DNA of 58,391 nucleotides from Lachnospiraceae bacterium (GCA_021153185.1 JAGKTY010000013.1:1-58391); one strand, 5' to 3'. Counted from the first letter of the stretch, positions 1 through 9,280 are shown. The notes: generated by a model not told the origin, from the sequence alone. A program made the numbers and translations.

Positions 1-100
1 TTATGGCAACGAGGAAAATGTCCATTATGCTTGCATGAATGGACATTTGACGACTGCTAATCAGAGCGAGATTCGCGAAGCGTATCTCGTCTCTGTGTAC
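1..100 (+). repeat. Two-hairpin structured repeat (family R2), single copy
   Basis: The left edge holds a motif found again as a tandem pair at 54486-54675 on the opposite strand. It begins TTATGGCAACGAG, then has a hairpin with stem AATGTCCAT/ATGGACATT around a CTTG loop (about 19-49). A conserved linker follows (GACGACTGCTAATCAGAG, 50-67), then a second hairpin GAGAT..ATCTC (about 69-89). Differences from the 54 kb copies mostly keep pairing: ATG/CAT becomes GTG/CAC and TCC/GGA becomes CCC/GGG. That pattern points to selection on structure. It lies 60 bp past the 3' end of spoIVA on the opposite strand. Function is unknown. Confidence 0.75.
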
Positions 101-161
101 GTGGCAAAGGGGCTCTCCATGGAACAAAATGGACCACAAACCCCGTCCCCCGGTACCATGG

Positions 162-1628
162 TCAGATCAGGATGCACACAAGCCCGTTTGTTGTGTCGTT
201 GACGATTTTTTCCATCGATTCGCACAGCTTTGCTCTGCCGTCATCCCCGATGAGGGACACCTTGTTGCGGATGCCGTCGGCAACAAGTTCTCCTACCGTC
301 TTTCCAAAAATATTCGTATCCCAGATGCCTTCCCTGTCACTTTCCTTGATGTATGCAATCAGGTCCTCCGCCTGCTCTTTTGTGCCGACAATCGGTGCAA
401 TTTCCGTCGTCACCGGCACTTTAATCAGATGCACCGAAGGTGCCATCGCCTGCATACGCACGCCATATTTTCCGCCGCTCGAAATGAGCGCCGGCTCCTC
501 TAATGTGATTTCTTCCTGCATAGGAAGCATGATGCTGTACCCTTTTTCCTGTGCTTCCGTAAGCGATGCAATTGCCGACCGGTATGCACCTCTTTCTGCA
601 ATAATCTCTTTCAGATATGCCGCAAAACATTCCTTTGTCTCGATGCTCTCCCCTGTGATTTCCGACAGATACGCATAGTACGCCGCATCCTCAAGCTTCA
701 TCTGAATCGTCGCCGTTCCGTGGCACGAATTCACATTGGAGACATGACAGCTTACAATGCCACTGTCCTTTGGCACCTCAAATGTGTAATCCACCAGCGA
801 CTCGATGCTGTCAAACCCATCCTTTAACGTGAGTAAATATGTCAGTACGCTCTGCCTGAGCGGATGCTCCTTTGGCAGCATACAAATAAAGTCCGGCATC
901 GCAATCTCGATTTCGAGAATCGGGAACGAGGCAAGTGCTTTGGTCATCACGCGTTCAATATCCGCAAGCGTCAGATTTTTTGCATCCAAAATCACCGGCT
1001 CTACGCCATAATGTTCCTCAATATAGTTCTTTGTCTCCTTTGCCGCAGCGCCCGCCGGCATGCTTGTATTCAGGACGATCAGAAACGGCTTACCGCTCTC
1101 CCTGCAGGCATTCACTGCGCGCTCCTCCGCTTCCAGATAAGCCTGGCGCGGCAAATCGGCAATTGTGCCGTCTGTCGTCACAAGAAGCACAATGCCCGAC
1201 TGCTCAATGACCTTGTTTGTGCCGATGTCCGCCGCAGTTTCAAAGCTGACCGCTTCTTCCGACCACGGTGTGTGCACCATCCGCTCCTTTCCATCTTCCA
1301 TGCCGCCCAGGGCGTCCTTACTCATGAATCCGACAGAATCAATAAAGCGCACCTTGGCCTTGAGTGTCTGGTCCTGATTGAGGTTTACTTCAATCATCTG
1401 CCGCGGAATAAACTTCGGCTCCGTCGTCATGACGGTCTTCCCTTCCGCACTCTGCGGCAATTCGTCGATGAACCGCTCTTTTTCATACGGATCTGTTATG
1501 TAAGGCAAAATCAGATGGCGTGCCAATGCCGAGGAAAGTGTTGATTTTCCTGTGCGCACCGGTCCTACCATTCCAAAATAAAGCTCTCCGCCCATACGGG
1601 TAAGCATGTCAGCATATATATTTGGCAT
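162..1628 (-). CDS. spoIVA: Stage IV sporulation protein A (spore coat morphogenetic ATPase)
   Basis: SpoIVA binds the forespore outer membrane through SpoVM and polymerises, using ATP, into the basement layer of the spore coat. The protein is about 488 aa, close to the family's usual ~490. Walker A GPVRTGKS is at residues 22-29, followed by the family's GTPase-like block (DSVGF near 110) and a long C-terminal half ending in GLVCILI. I chose the ATG at 1628 rather than an open upstream extension because GCGGAAAG lies just before it and MPNIYADM is a normal SpoIVA-type N terminus. It is the last gene of the gpsA-side cluster, but a strong terminator (1673-1718) isolates it, so it probably has its own sporulation promoter. 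Family call is secure. Confidence 0.93.
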   Translation of the reverse strand: MPNIYADMLTRMGGELYFGMVGPVRTGKSTLSSALARHLILPYITDPYEKERFIDELPQSAEGKTVMTTEPKFIPRQMIEVNLNQDQTLKAKVRFIDSVGFMSKDALGGMEDGKERMVHTPWSEEAVSFETAADIGTNKVIEQSGIVLLVTTDGTIADLPRQAYLEAEERAVNACRESGKPFLIVLNTSMPAGAAAKETKNYIEEHYGVEPVILDAKNLTLADIERVMTKALASFPILEIEIAMPDFICMLPKEHPLRQSVLTYLLTLKDGFDSIESLVDYTFEVPKDSGIVSCHVSNVNSCHGTATIQMKLEDAAYYAYLSEITGESIETKECFAAYLKEIIAERGAYRSAIASLTEAQEKGYSIMLPMQEEITLEEPALISSGGKYGVRMQAMAPSVHLIKVPVTTEIAPIVGTKEQAEDLIAYIKESDREGIWDTNIFGKTVGELVADGIRNKVSLIGDDGRAKLCESMEKIVNDTTNGLVCILI

Positions 1629-1651
1629 ATATCTTTCCGCTCTCTTTTTTG

Positions 1652-1683
1652 TAAAGTATATGCCCGTTTGCCAAAAAAATACC
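1652..1683 (-). promoter_or_regulatory. Possible sigma-E-type promoter of spoIVA
   Basis: Reading the minus strand, a GTATTTT element (about 1676-1682) is followed after about 13 nt by CATATACT (1655-1662). This resembles the mother-cell sigma-E pattern (ATA near -35, CATACAnT near -10). It sits between the upstream terminator and the spoIVA ribosome-binding site. The -35 overlaps the terminator's T-run, so the match is tentative. Inference from pattern only. Confidence 0.35.
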
Positions 1684-1718
1684 TGAAACATGGCGCGATG
1701 CCGCGCCACATTCCAGGT
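1673..1718 (-). terminator. Strong intrinsic terminator after the MoxR-VWA operon
   Basis: On the minus strand a long stem, ACCTGGAATGTGGCGCG pairing with CGCGCCATGTTTCAGGT around a GCAT loop, is followed directly by seven Ts. It ends transcription from the 146-aa gene at 1770-2210 and insulates spoIVA from that operon. Confidence 0.9.
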
Positions 1719-1769
1719 CGTGTCATTTCCGATATTTTTTTGTAAAAACAAAGCCTGTATCTGTCTTGT

Positions 1770-2210
1770 CTATTCTCCCTTAAACGGATTGGCCATCCCC
1801 ATGAAATTCGGATGAAAGCTTTTGGCAATCGTTTCATGGCTCGCCGCCTTAAGCGAATCTCCAAACACCTCGCCCCAAACCGAGATAAACGCACCTGTCA
1901 GCGCATGGTTTTCCTCCTCGAGCGCCAGCAGCATCGGAAGCGCATACGTCACGGCCGCCTGTGTCATCGTAAAGCGGAAGCGATTCCGTTTGAAAAAAGA
2001 CTCCTGCTTCACAAGCTCCTTTTGTGCAAGGCACGCCTGCCGCAGGCTGAATGTAAAATCATCCAAATCAAATTGCCGTTTTGCAAGTACTTGTCTCACA
2101 GCCAGATTGTCCTGCAAATACTGCTCGTAGCTTTTTTCATAGTTTTTTTCACAAAATGCATACGCAAACTGTCTGATCGGCAGTGCATCAAATATTGACT
2201 GTACTTCCAT
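1770..2210 (-). CDS. Uncharacterised 146-aa protein, third gene of a MoxR-VWA operon
   Basis: I do not recognise this family. The 146-aa protein looks soluble: the first half is rich in Gln, Lys and Tyr and probably helical, followed by a more hydrophobic stretch (residues ~85-125). There is no signal peptide and no Cys pair. It starts 24 bp after the VWA gene stop with AAGGGCG upstream of its ATG, and is followed directly by a strong terminator, so it belongs to that operon. By position it may be a partner or client of the MoxR/VWA chaperone pair; that is inference only. Confidence 0.7.
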   Translation of the reverse strand: MEVQSIFDALPIRQFAYAFCEKNYEKSYEQYLQDNLAVRQVLAKRQFDLDDFTFSLRQACLAQKELVKQESFFKRNRFRFTMTQAAVTYALPMLLALEEENHALTGAFISVWGEVFGDSLKAASHETIAKSFHPNFMGMANPFKGE

Positions 2211-2234
2211 CGTTCGCCCTTCCTAATTCGTATC

Positions 2235-3434
2235 TCATTTGCTCATCAGTGTCACCATACCCTGATTCAAGCCTTCCACCGTCAGCTTATACATCGGGAA
2301 CAGTCCCTTGATGGCCGTTTCCGCCTCACGCCACGGCGCGTTTCCCGGCGCCATTTTGGGATTGAGCCAGACGACCTTTTTGTAATGCTGTTTTAACAGT
2401 CTCAGCCAGTCCCACCCCGGCATACCGCCGTTTGGTCCGCGGTAATTGCCTGTGTCAGACCAAAGCTCTTCAGGTGCCATCGCCGCATCCCCGACGATAA
2501 TGACCTTGTAATCGCTGTCATAGTTGCGGAAACACCACTCTGTATCCACCCAGTCACCGTTTTCACATTCCGGTGTTTTATATAACTTATTGTAAATACA
2601 GTTATGGAAGTAGTAGCACTGTACATCCTTGAAATGGTTGCTCTTATTCACCGCCTGAAACAAATCATTTAGGAGCGTCGTATACGGGATCATCGTGCCG
2701 CCCGAATCCATCAGGAGCATAATCTTCACGGCGTTCTTTCTCGGCTTCTGCATCACAATCTCAAGCATGCCGCCATTGTTGCACGTCTTATCAATGGTGC
2801 CGTCAATATCAAGCTCCGTTTTGGGAATATCAAGTCTCGTGGAATACTGACGGAGTCTCCTAAACGCCGTCTGGAACTGACGGTTGTCAAGCACCTTGTC
2901 ATTGCGGAAATCGCGGTACCGCCTCTCGCCGATCACCTCGAATGCACTCTGGTAGCCGCTTGCGCCGCCGACTCTCACACCGCCCGTGCTGCCGCCTGTA
3001 TTACCAAAGCTCGTCTTACCCATCGTGCCGATCCAGAAGCTTCCGCCATTGTGCTCACTGTCCTGGTCACGCATGCGCTGGCGGAATTTCTCCATGACAT
3101 CTTCCTTGTCAAGCTGCAGGTCCTCGGAATTATTGATCCAAAGCCTATCTTCCATCTCCGCCATCTTTTTCATCTCTTCCTTATCGAGCCAGCGGAGCAT
3201 CCGGCTTGTCACTTCCTCATCGGCGGCAATCCCTTTGAAATGCTCGTCAAAGGCCATATCAAATTTATCAAAATCCGTCTCACTTTTCACAAGAATGGAG
3301 CGCGCCATATAATAAAACTTCGTGAGACTGCTCTCGCACAGACCCTGATCGAGCGCATTCATGAGTGTGAGCCACTCGCTGAGCGACACGTCAAGCCCTT
3401 TTGCTTTGAGCAAATAGAAAAAATCATTAAACAT
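2235..3434 (-). CDS. VWA-domain protein (CoxE-like), MoxR partner
   Basis: The 399-aa cytoplasmic protein has a helical N-terminal half, a Gly-rich linker (about 135-170) and a C-terminal von Willebrand A domain from about 230. A MIDAS-type metal site reads DSGGT at 243-247, a variant of DxSxS. In this family a VWA protein works with a MoxR AAA+ ATPase to activate or insert cofactors into target complexes. It overlaps the MoxR gene by 8 bp, consistent with coupled translation. No target enzyme such as a dehydrogenase is encoded nearby, so the substrate is unknown. Confidence 0.85.
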   Translation of the reverse strand: MFNDFFYLLKAKGLDVSLSEWLTLMNALDQGLCESSLTKFYYMARSILVKSETDFDKFDMAFDEHFKGIAADEEVTSRMLRWLDKEEMKKMAEMEDRLWINNSEDLQLDKEDVMEKFRQRMRDQDSEHNGGSFWIGTMGKTSFGNTGGSTGGVRVGGASGYQSAFEVIGERRYRDFRNDKVLDNRQFQTAFRRLRQYSTRLDIPKTELDIDGTIDKTCNNGGMLEIVMQKPRKNAVKIMLLMDSGGTMIPYTTLLNDLFQAVNKSNHFKDVQCYYFHNCIYNKLYKTPECENGDWVDTEWCFRNYDSDYKVIIVGDAAMAPEELWSDTGNYRGPNGGMPGWDWLRLLKQHYKKVVWLNPKMAPGNAPWREAETAIKGLFPMYKLTVEGLNQGMVTLMSK

Positions 3435-4233
3435 AATGTTTTACCGTCTCAAGATCCTCATCCTTTTTGACAACAACGCCCAAAAACGGCAATTCCTTGC
3501 GAAGCGTATCATACGGAATGCCATTGCGCATGAGCGCATTTAACCAGTCAAGCAACTCCGATGTACTTGGTTTTTTGCGCACATCACGGATTGAGCGGAT
3601 CCAGTAAAATACGTCCATCGCATTTTTGAGAAGGTTCTCTTCGATATCCGGATAATGTGTATGCACAATTTCCGTCATGAGCTCCTCATTCGGGAATTCA
3701 ATATAGTGGAAAATACATCTGCGCAGGAAGGCGTCCGGAAGCTCTTTCTCCGCATTGCTTGTAATAATGACGATCGGACGCTTCTTTGCCTTGACCGTAC
3801 GTTTTGTCTCATGGATATAAAACTCCATCTGGTCAAGCTCCCAGAGAAGGTCGTTCGGGAATTCGAGGTCTGCCTTATCAATCTCATCGATCAAAAGTAC
3901 GACCTGCTCATCCGATTCAAATGCCTCACCGAGCTTTCCAAGCTTGATATAACGGCTGATGTCATCAACGCCTTCCTCTCCGAACTGTCCGTCGTAAAGA
4001 CGCTGAATCGTATCGTACATATAAAGGCCGTCCTGCGCCTTTGTCGTCGATTTGATATTCCAAATCACAAGCGGCATCCCGAGCGACTCTGCAACTGCCT
4101 TTGCAAGCATTGTCTTTCCGGTTCCCGGCTCTCCTTTGATTAAAAGCGGTTTTTCAAGCGCTCTGGCAATGTTGACGCTGTCAAGCAGCTCCTGACTTGC
4201 CACATACTGTTTTGTAGATGTAAAATCGCTCAT
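3427..4233 (-). CDS. MoxR-family AAA+ ATPase
   Basis: The 268-aa protein has Walker A GEPGTGKT at 34-41, Walker B LLIDEIDKAD near 107-116, a sensor-1 ITSN near 155, and a C-terminal lid. MoxR ATPases act as chaperones with VWA proteins encoded beside them, as here. The start is the ATG at 4233, with GGATAACG just before it. It lies 46 bp after the gpsA stop; a weak hairpin (AAAGTTA..TAACTTT, about 4262-4284) sits in that gap and may separate it partly from gpsA. Confident for the family; substrate unknown. Confidence 0.9.
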   Translation of the reverse strand: MSDFTSTKQYVASQELLDSVNIARALEKPLLIKGEPGTGKTMLAKAVAESLGMPLVIWNIKSTTKAQDGLYMYDTIQRLYDGQFGEEGVDDISRYIKLGKLGEAFESDEQVVLLIDEIDKADLEFPNDLLWELDQMEFYIHETKRTVKAKKRPIVIITSNAEKELPDAFLRRCIFHYIEFPNEELMTEIVHTHYPDIEENLLKNAMDVFYWIRSIRDVRKKPSTSELLDWLNALMRNGIPYDTLRKELPFLGVVVKKDEDLETVKHYV

Positions 4234-4279
4234 TCGTTATCCTTTCTGCATATGTTGTAAAAGTTAGCAAGCGTTAACT

Positions 4280-5275
4280 TTACCATTTGTTTTCCGGCCG
4301 TTTGTCGCGAAGCAGCAAATCCATCATCGCTTCCTTTGCCGGTTTGTTTTCAAACAGCACAAGATTGACCTGCTCAATAATCGGCATCTCGATTCCGTAT
4401 TTCTGAGAAAGCTTCATGGCTGCCTTGGCTGAATAAACGCCCTCAACAACCATCTTCACTTCATCCATTGCTTCCTGCATCGTCTTGCCCTGACCGATCA
4501 AGATACCGGCGCGTCTGTTGCGGGAATGCATCGATGCACATGTAACGATGAGGTCTCCGATTCCGGTAAGTCCCGCGAAGGTCTCCGCTTTTCCACCCAT
4601 CGCAACACCGAGTCTTGAAATCTCTGCGATTCCCCTCGTGATGAGGGCAGCCTTTGTGTTGTCGCCACATCCGAGTCCGTCAGCGATACCTGCTGCAAGG
4701 GCTACGACGTTTTTGAGGGAAGCACCTACCTCAATTCCAAGCATATCCGGGCTTGTGTACACACGGAAAAAATCACACATAAACATTCCCTGAATAAATT
4801 CGGCTGTCTTTTTGTCATGTGCGCCGACCACACAAGTCGTCGGCATGCTCTTACCGACCTCTTCTGCGTGTGTCGGTCCGGATAACACTGCCACATTGGC
4901 CTTAGGAATCTCCTCCTCGATGATATCGGAAAGCGGCATCATCGTGGCTTCCTCAATCCCCTTTGCAACATTCACGATAATCTGGCCATCTGCCACATAT
5001 TCTTTCATATTGTGCGCTGTTGATCTGACAAAGGAAGATGGCACTGCAAGCACGAGCAGGTCCTTTCCTTCGATAGAAGCCTTCAGATCGGTTGTATACG
5101 TCATTGACTCCGGAAGCTTCACACCCGGAAGCTTGTCGAGATGCTCATGATGGGTATTTAACATCTCGATTTCTGATTCGATGATAGACCACACATTCAC
5201 ATTGTGTCCATTTAATGATAACAGTCTGGCAAGTGCAATGCCCCAGCTTCCTGCACCAATCACTGAAACGTTCAT
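4280..5275 (-). CDS. gpsA: Glycerol-3-phosphate dehydrogenase [NAD(P)+]
   Basis: GpsA reduces dihydroxyacetone phosphate to sn-glycerol-3-phosphate, the backbone for phospholipid synthesis, in the cytosol. The 331-aa length is typical. The Rossmann motif GAGSWG is at 7-12, and the family signature GIEVGASLKNVVALAAG with the catalytic Lys lies near residues 183-199. It starts 33 bp after the der stop. In many Clostridia an acyltransferase gene, plsY, lies between der and gpsA; it is absent here. Confidence 0.96.
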   Translation of the reverse strand: MNVSVIGAGSWGIALARLLSLNGHNVNVWSIIESEIEMLNTHHEHLDKLPGVKLPESMTYTTDLKASIEGKDLLVLAVPSSFVRSTAHNMKEYVADGQIIVNVAKGIEEATMMPLSDIIEEEIPKANVAVLSGPTHAEEVGKSMPTTCVVGAHDKKTAEFIQGMFMCDFFRVYTSPDMLGIEVGASLKNVVALAAGIADGLGCGDNTKAALITRGIAEISRLGVAMGGKAETFAGLTGIGDLIVTCASMHSRNRRAGILIGQGKTMQEAMDEVKMVVEGVYSAKAAMKLSQKYGIEMPIIEQVNLVLFENKPAKEAMMDLLLRDKRPENKW

Positions 5276-5308
5276 AGCGTTCTCCTTTTTTTAACATCCC
5301 TAAGATGA

Positions 5309-6649
5309 TTATTTGTCTTTTTCCTTTCGTTCACGGATGATAAACCGAAGCGGTGTTCCCTTAAATCCAAACGTATCGCGGATTTTGTTTTCGAGATATC
5401 TCGTGTACGAAAAATGCATCAGTTCCTTGTCATTGACAAACAGAACGAAGGTCGGCGGTTTGACCGCTGCCTGCGTCGCATAATAAATACGAAGACGTTT
5501 GCCTTTGTCACTCGGTGGCTGCTGCAGTGCAACCGCCTCTGTGATGATTTCGTTTAGCACACCCGTCTGAATACGCATCGAATGGTTTTCGATGACCATA
5601 TCAATCGTATCAAACAGCTTTGGCAGTCTCTGTCCCGTCTTTGCAGAAATAAAAAGAAGCTCTGCATACGGCATATAAGAAAGGGTCTGTCTGACCTTTT
5701 CCGTAAAGCGGTAAATCGTCTTGTCGTCCTTCTCAATGGCATCCCATTTGTTGACGGCAATAATGACACCCTTACCGCGCTCATGCGCAATTCCCGCTAT
5801 CTTGGCGTCCTGCTCTGTGACTCCCTCCACAGCATCAATGACCATCACGACGACATCCGCACGCTCCACCGCGCTGACCGTACGCACAATCATGTAATGC
5901 TCAAGCTCTTCTTTGATTTTGTTCTTACGGCGAAGTCCCGCTGTGTCGATAAAGACGTATTCTTTGTCTCCGAATGTCACCTCCGTATCGACCGCATCGC
6001 GCGTTGTGCCGGCGATATCGCTGACAATCACGCGGTCCTCACCGATTAATTTGTTGATAATCGAGCTCTTGCCGACATTTGGCTTTCCGACGATGGCAAC
6101 CTTCGGGCGTTCATCCTCGATATCCTCTGCCACACCTTCCGGAAAATGGGAAATGACTTCATCGAGCATCTCGCCGAGTCCGAGACGGTTTGCCGCCGAG
6201 ATTGCGAACGGCTCCCCGATTCCAAGGTTATAAAATTCATATACATCTGCCATGTATTTGTCAAAATTGTCCACCTTGTTGACAACAAGAACGACGGGTT
6301 TGCGGCACCTGCGGAGCATGTCCGCCACTTTGGCATCCGCATCGACAAGTCCTTGCCTTACATCTACCATAAAAATAATCACATCCGCCGTATCCATGGC
6401 TATCTGTGCCTGCTGGCGCATCTGCGACAAAATAATGTCGTTGCTGTCGGGCTCAATACCGCCTGTATCAATGAGTGTAAAGGCCTTGTCAAGCCATGTC
6501 ACATCGACATAAATACGGTCTCTTGTAATACCCGGGGTATCCTTAACAATGGAAATCTTTTCTCCCGCAAGTACGTTAAACAGTGTTGATTTGCCGACGT
6601 TTGGTCTGCCAACAACTGCAACGATCGGTTTGATTTTATGATCTGCCAT
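5309..6649 (-). CDS. der: Ribosome-assembly GTPase Der (EngA)
   Basis: Der is an essential double GTPase for 50S subunit maturation. The 446-aa protein shows tandem G domains: GRPNVGKS at 14-21 and GKPNVGKS near 187-194, each with DTxG G3 motifs and NKxD G4 motifs (NKVD, NKWD). A C-terminal KH-like domain ends in a basic tail. An AGGTGAAAAA ribosome-binding site precedes the ATG. The start lies 4 bp after the DUF512 gene stop, so the two are probably cotranscribed. Confidence 0.97.
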   Translation of the reverse strand: MADHKIKPIVAVVGRPNVGKSTLFNVLAGEKISIVKDTPGITRDRIYVDVTWLDKAFTLIDTGGIEPDSNDIILSQMRQQAQIAMDTADVIIFMVDVRQGLVDADAKVADMLRRCRKPVVLVVNKVDNFDKYMADVYEFYNLGIGEPFAISAANRLGLGEMLDEVISHFPEGVAEDIEDERPKVAIVGKPNVGKSSIINKLIGEDRVIVSDIAGTTRDAVDTEVTFGDKEYVFIDTAGLRRKNKIKEELEHYMIVRTVSAVERADVVVMVIDAVEGVTEQDAKIAGIAHERGKGVIIAVNKWDAIEKDDKTIYRFTEKVRQTLSYMPYAELLFISAKTGQRLPKLFDTIDMVIENHSMRIQTGVLNEIITEAVALQQPPSDKGKRLRIYYATQAAVKPPTFVLFVNDKELMHFSYTRYLENKIRDTFGFKGTPLRFIIRERKEKDK

Positions 6650-6653
6650 TTTT

Positions 6654-7970
6654 TCACCTCAAAATTGTTTCTATAAAGTCTATTCCGCTTGATTTTACAA
6701 TATCTACCGGGCAATGTAAAGCGTTTTCCATGTCCGAAAGCGTCAGGTCGTCAAGGAACAAATCACCGTCGGCGCGCAGGACATTTTCCGGCAAAAACAG
6801 GGTCTCTCCAAGCTCCCTGCCCTGTAGCTGCGTGATGATATCCTGCCCGGTAAGCAATCCCGAAACGGTAATCATCTCTCCGAAAAAGTCATTGCGTATC
6901 TCATATACATGTATGGTCAGGCCGTCTACCGCCTCCATAAGCTTTTGTGCCATCTCCCTGATATACGGAAATGCGAGGCGGGCTGTCGCAAGCGAAACGG
7001 TCTTAGCTCTTGTGATTCCCGCAGGATTGCTGCGTTTGAGTTCACGAAGTCCATCCGCAAATTCATCAAGCAAAAGCCTTAGCATACCGACACCGTTTTC
7101 CAGCTGCAGATAGCCGTCATAGCGCTCCTCCTGCGGCAAATCGCGTCCTGCCAGAATATACCACTCATCGCTTGCATGAATAAGGTGCAGTCCATACTGC
7201 GGATAAATCTTTTGCTGCCAGTGCTCAATCTGGTCAATCACCTGACAGGCGTCTTCCTTTGTGAACGGCTCAAGCGGATAGAGCCCGTCACGGTATTTGG
7301 AAAGCCCGACCGGCACGACCGATACACTCTCAACATTGGGCATAAGCTTTAAGATCTCGCTTATGCTCCTGTCAAGCTCCGCCCCGTCGTTTACCCCTTT
7401 ACAGAGCACAATCTGACCGTTCATCACAATGCCGGCATCTGCAAACCGCTGCACCTTCTTTAGCGCCTCTCCCGCGAACCGGTTATTGAGCATCTTGCAG
7501 CGAAGCTCCGGATTCATCGTCTGGAACGATACGTTAATCGGCGAGAGATGATACCTGATGATACGCTCGACATCCTCATCCGACATATTGGTCAGCGTCA
7601 CGTAGTTGCCTCTAAGAAACGAAAGCCTTGAATCATCATCCTTGAAGTATAAGGACTTACGCATTCCTTTTGGCATCTGGTCAATAAAGCAGAAAATACA
7701 TTTGTTATGGCACGATTTGTAATCGTCCATAAATGCATTTTCAAACTCGATACCGAGGTCGTCATCCTCATCTTTTTCTATTTCAAGCTCCCATTTCTCG
7801 CCGGATGGTTTCTCAATCAAAACGGTGAGAAATTCATCCTGCACCAGAAACTGGTAATCAAAAATATCTGAAATTGGGGTTTTATTAATGGAAAGAAGCA
7901 CATCGCCCGCCTCGATTTGAAGTTCCTTCGCGATGCTATGATCCAAAACCCTCGCAATTGTATGTCTCAT
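6654..7970 (-). CDS. DUF512 radical-SAM family protein with PDZ-like N terminus
   Basis: The 438-aa protein starts with a PDZ-like domain (about 1-60) and then has the radical-SAM cluster CxxxCxxC (C87, C91, C94). The rest matches the DUF512 family that occurs beside der in Firmicutes. Its reaction is not known to me; the conserved link with der suggests a role in ribosome or RNA maturation, which is inference. It is the first gene of the der-gpsA operon and is divergent from prs, sharing a 142-bp intergenic region. Confidence 0.9.
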   Translation of the reverse strand: MRHTIARVLDHSIAKELQIEAGDVLLSINKTPISDIFDYQFLVQDEFLTVLIEKPSGEKWELEIEKDEDDDLGIEFENAFMDDYKSCHNKCIFCFIDQMPKGMRKSLYFKDDDSRLSFLRGNYVTLTNMSDEDVERIIRYHLSPINVSFQTMNPELRCKMLNNRFAGEALKKVQRFADAGIVMNGQIVLCKGVNDGAELDRSISEILKLMPNVESVSVVPVGLSKYRDGLYPLEPFTKEDACQVIDQIEHWQQKIYPQYGLHLIHASDEWYILAGRDLPQEERYDGYLQLENGVGMLRLLLDEFADGLRELKRSNPAGITRAKTVSLATARLAFPYIREMAQKLMEAVDGLTIHVYEIRNDFFGEMITVSGLLTGQDIITQLQGRELGETLFLPENVLRADGDLFLDDLTLSDMENALHCPVDIVKSSGIDFIETILR

Positions 7971-8032
7971 AAAAAGTGCCTGTTCCTAACTTTTTCAATC
8001 AAAAATCCTATTCTTATAGTAACTGATTTTCC

Positions 8033-8061
8033 TTGACGTGTCACTACCTTAATGATATAAA
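8033..8061 (+). promoter_or_regulatory. Sigma-A promoter of prs
   Basis: TTGACG (8033-8038), a 17-nt spacer, then TATAAA (8056-8061), about 50 nt before the prs start codon. This is a near-consensus vegetative promoter. Confidence 0.85.
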
Positions 8062-8112
8062 TGGAATGGTAATACATAAGAAAATAAGTATGATTATACT
8101 TTGGAGGATATT

Positions 8113-9273
8113 ATGCCAAACATTCATGAATTGGAAAAGGCATTGCCTGTTGCCCCTCTCAAAATCATTGCGCTGGAAAGCTGCACGGAAATGGGACAGA
8201 AGGTAAATGACTACCTTGTAGATTTTCGCAAAAATACGCACGCTGACTTAAAGGCGGACAGCGCCTTCCGCGAATATGCGCTCGACAATTATCTGGTCGA
8301 TTTTGAGGCGCCGCGTTTCGGAACCGGCGAGAGCAAGGGTCTTTTACACGAATCGGTCCGCGGTACAGACCTCTTCATTATGGTAGATGTATGTAACCAC
8401 AGCTGTACATACCGGATGAACGGATTTGTCAACCACAAATCACCGGACGACCATTATCAGGATTTAAAGCGCGTCATTGCTGCCGTAGCGGGCAAAGCAC
8501 ACCGCATCACGGTCATCATGCCATTCTTATACGAAGGCAGACAGCACAAACGCAACGGCCGTGAATCGCTTGACTGTGCTTACGCACTCGAGGAGCTTGC
8601 TTCCATGGGTGTCAACAGTTTCATCACCTTTGATGCACATGATCCGCGTGTCCAAAATGCAGCACCGCTGTGCGGCTTTGACAACTTCACACCACCTTAT
8701 CAGTATGCCAAAGCACTGCTTTCCGAGGTGGATGATCTGATCATTGACAAAGAACACTGTATCGTCATCAGTCCGGATGAGGGCGCACTTGACCGTACGA
8801 TTTACTTCAGTACGATGCTCGGTGTCGACACGGGTATGTTTTACAAACGCCGTGACTACTCAACGATTGTGAACGGCAAAAATCCGATTGTCGCACATGA
8901 ATTCTTAGGAGATAACTTAGAGGGCAAAGATGTCATCGTCATTGATGATATGATTTCTTCCGGCGGAAGTATGTTAGACACTGCCAAGCAGCTCAAGGAG
9001 ATGGGCGCCAAACGCGTATTTATCTGTTGTACGTTTGGTCTCTTTACAGACGGCCTTGACAAATTTGATGAAGCGTATGCAAACGGTCATTTCGACAAGG
9101 TTGTCGTGACAAACCTGACATACCTTGACCCGGAATTATACAATCGCGAATACTTCGCACTGGCAGATATGAGCAAATTCCTGTCAAGTATTATTGATTT
9201 CATGAATCATGACGTCTCTATGGAAAACGTCCTTGACCCAACGAAAAAAATCAACGAGTTACTCGGCAGATAA
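8113..9273 (+). CDS. prs: Ribose-phosphate pyrophosphokinase
   Basis: Prs makes PRPP from ribose-5-phosphate and ATP for nucleotide, His and Trp synthesis. The 386-aa protein is longer than the classical ~315 aa. It keeps the paired phosphoribosyltransferase-like folds and the PRPP-binding loop VIVIDDMISSGGSM near 278-291. The open frame begins at a TTG at 8101, but GGAGG at 8103-8107 sits five nt before the ATG at 8113, so that is the start. It is monocistronic, with its own promoter and a GC-rich terminator. Confidence 0.93.
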   Translation: MPNIHELEKALPVAPLKIIALESCTEMGQKVNDYLVDFRKNTHADLKADSAFREYALDNYLVDFEAPRFGTGESKGLLHESVRGTDLFIMVDVCNHSCTYRMNGFVNHKSPDDHYQDLKRVIAAVAGKAHRITVIMPFLYEGRQHKRNGRESLDCAYALEELASMGVNSFITFDAHDPRVQNAAPLCGFDNFTPPYQYAKALLSEVDDLIIDKEHCIVISPDEGALDRTIYFSTMLGVDTGMFYKRRDYSTIVNGKNPIVAHEFLGDNLEGKDVIVIDDMISSGGSMLDTAKQLKEMGAKRVFICCTFGLFTDGLDKFDEAYANGHFDKVVVTNLTYLDPELYNREYFALADMSKFLSSIIDFMNHDVSMENVLDPTKKINELLGR

Positions 9274-9280
9274 ATCATAA

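Noticed and set aside
8113..9273. Alternative TTG start for prs at 8101.
   Set aside because: The GGAGG ribosome-binding site is inside that extension and fits the ATG at 8113.
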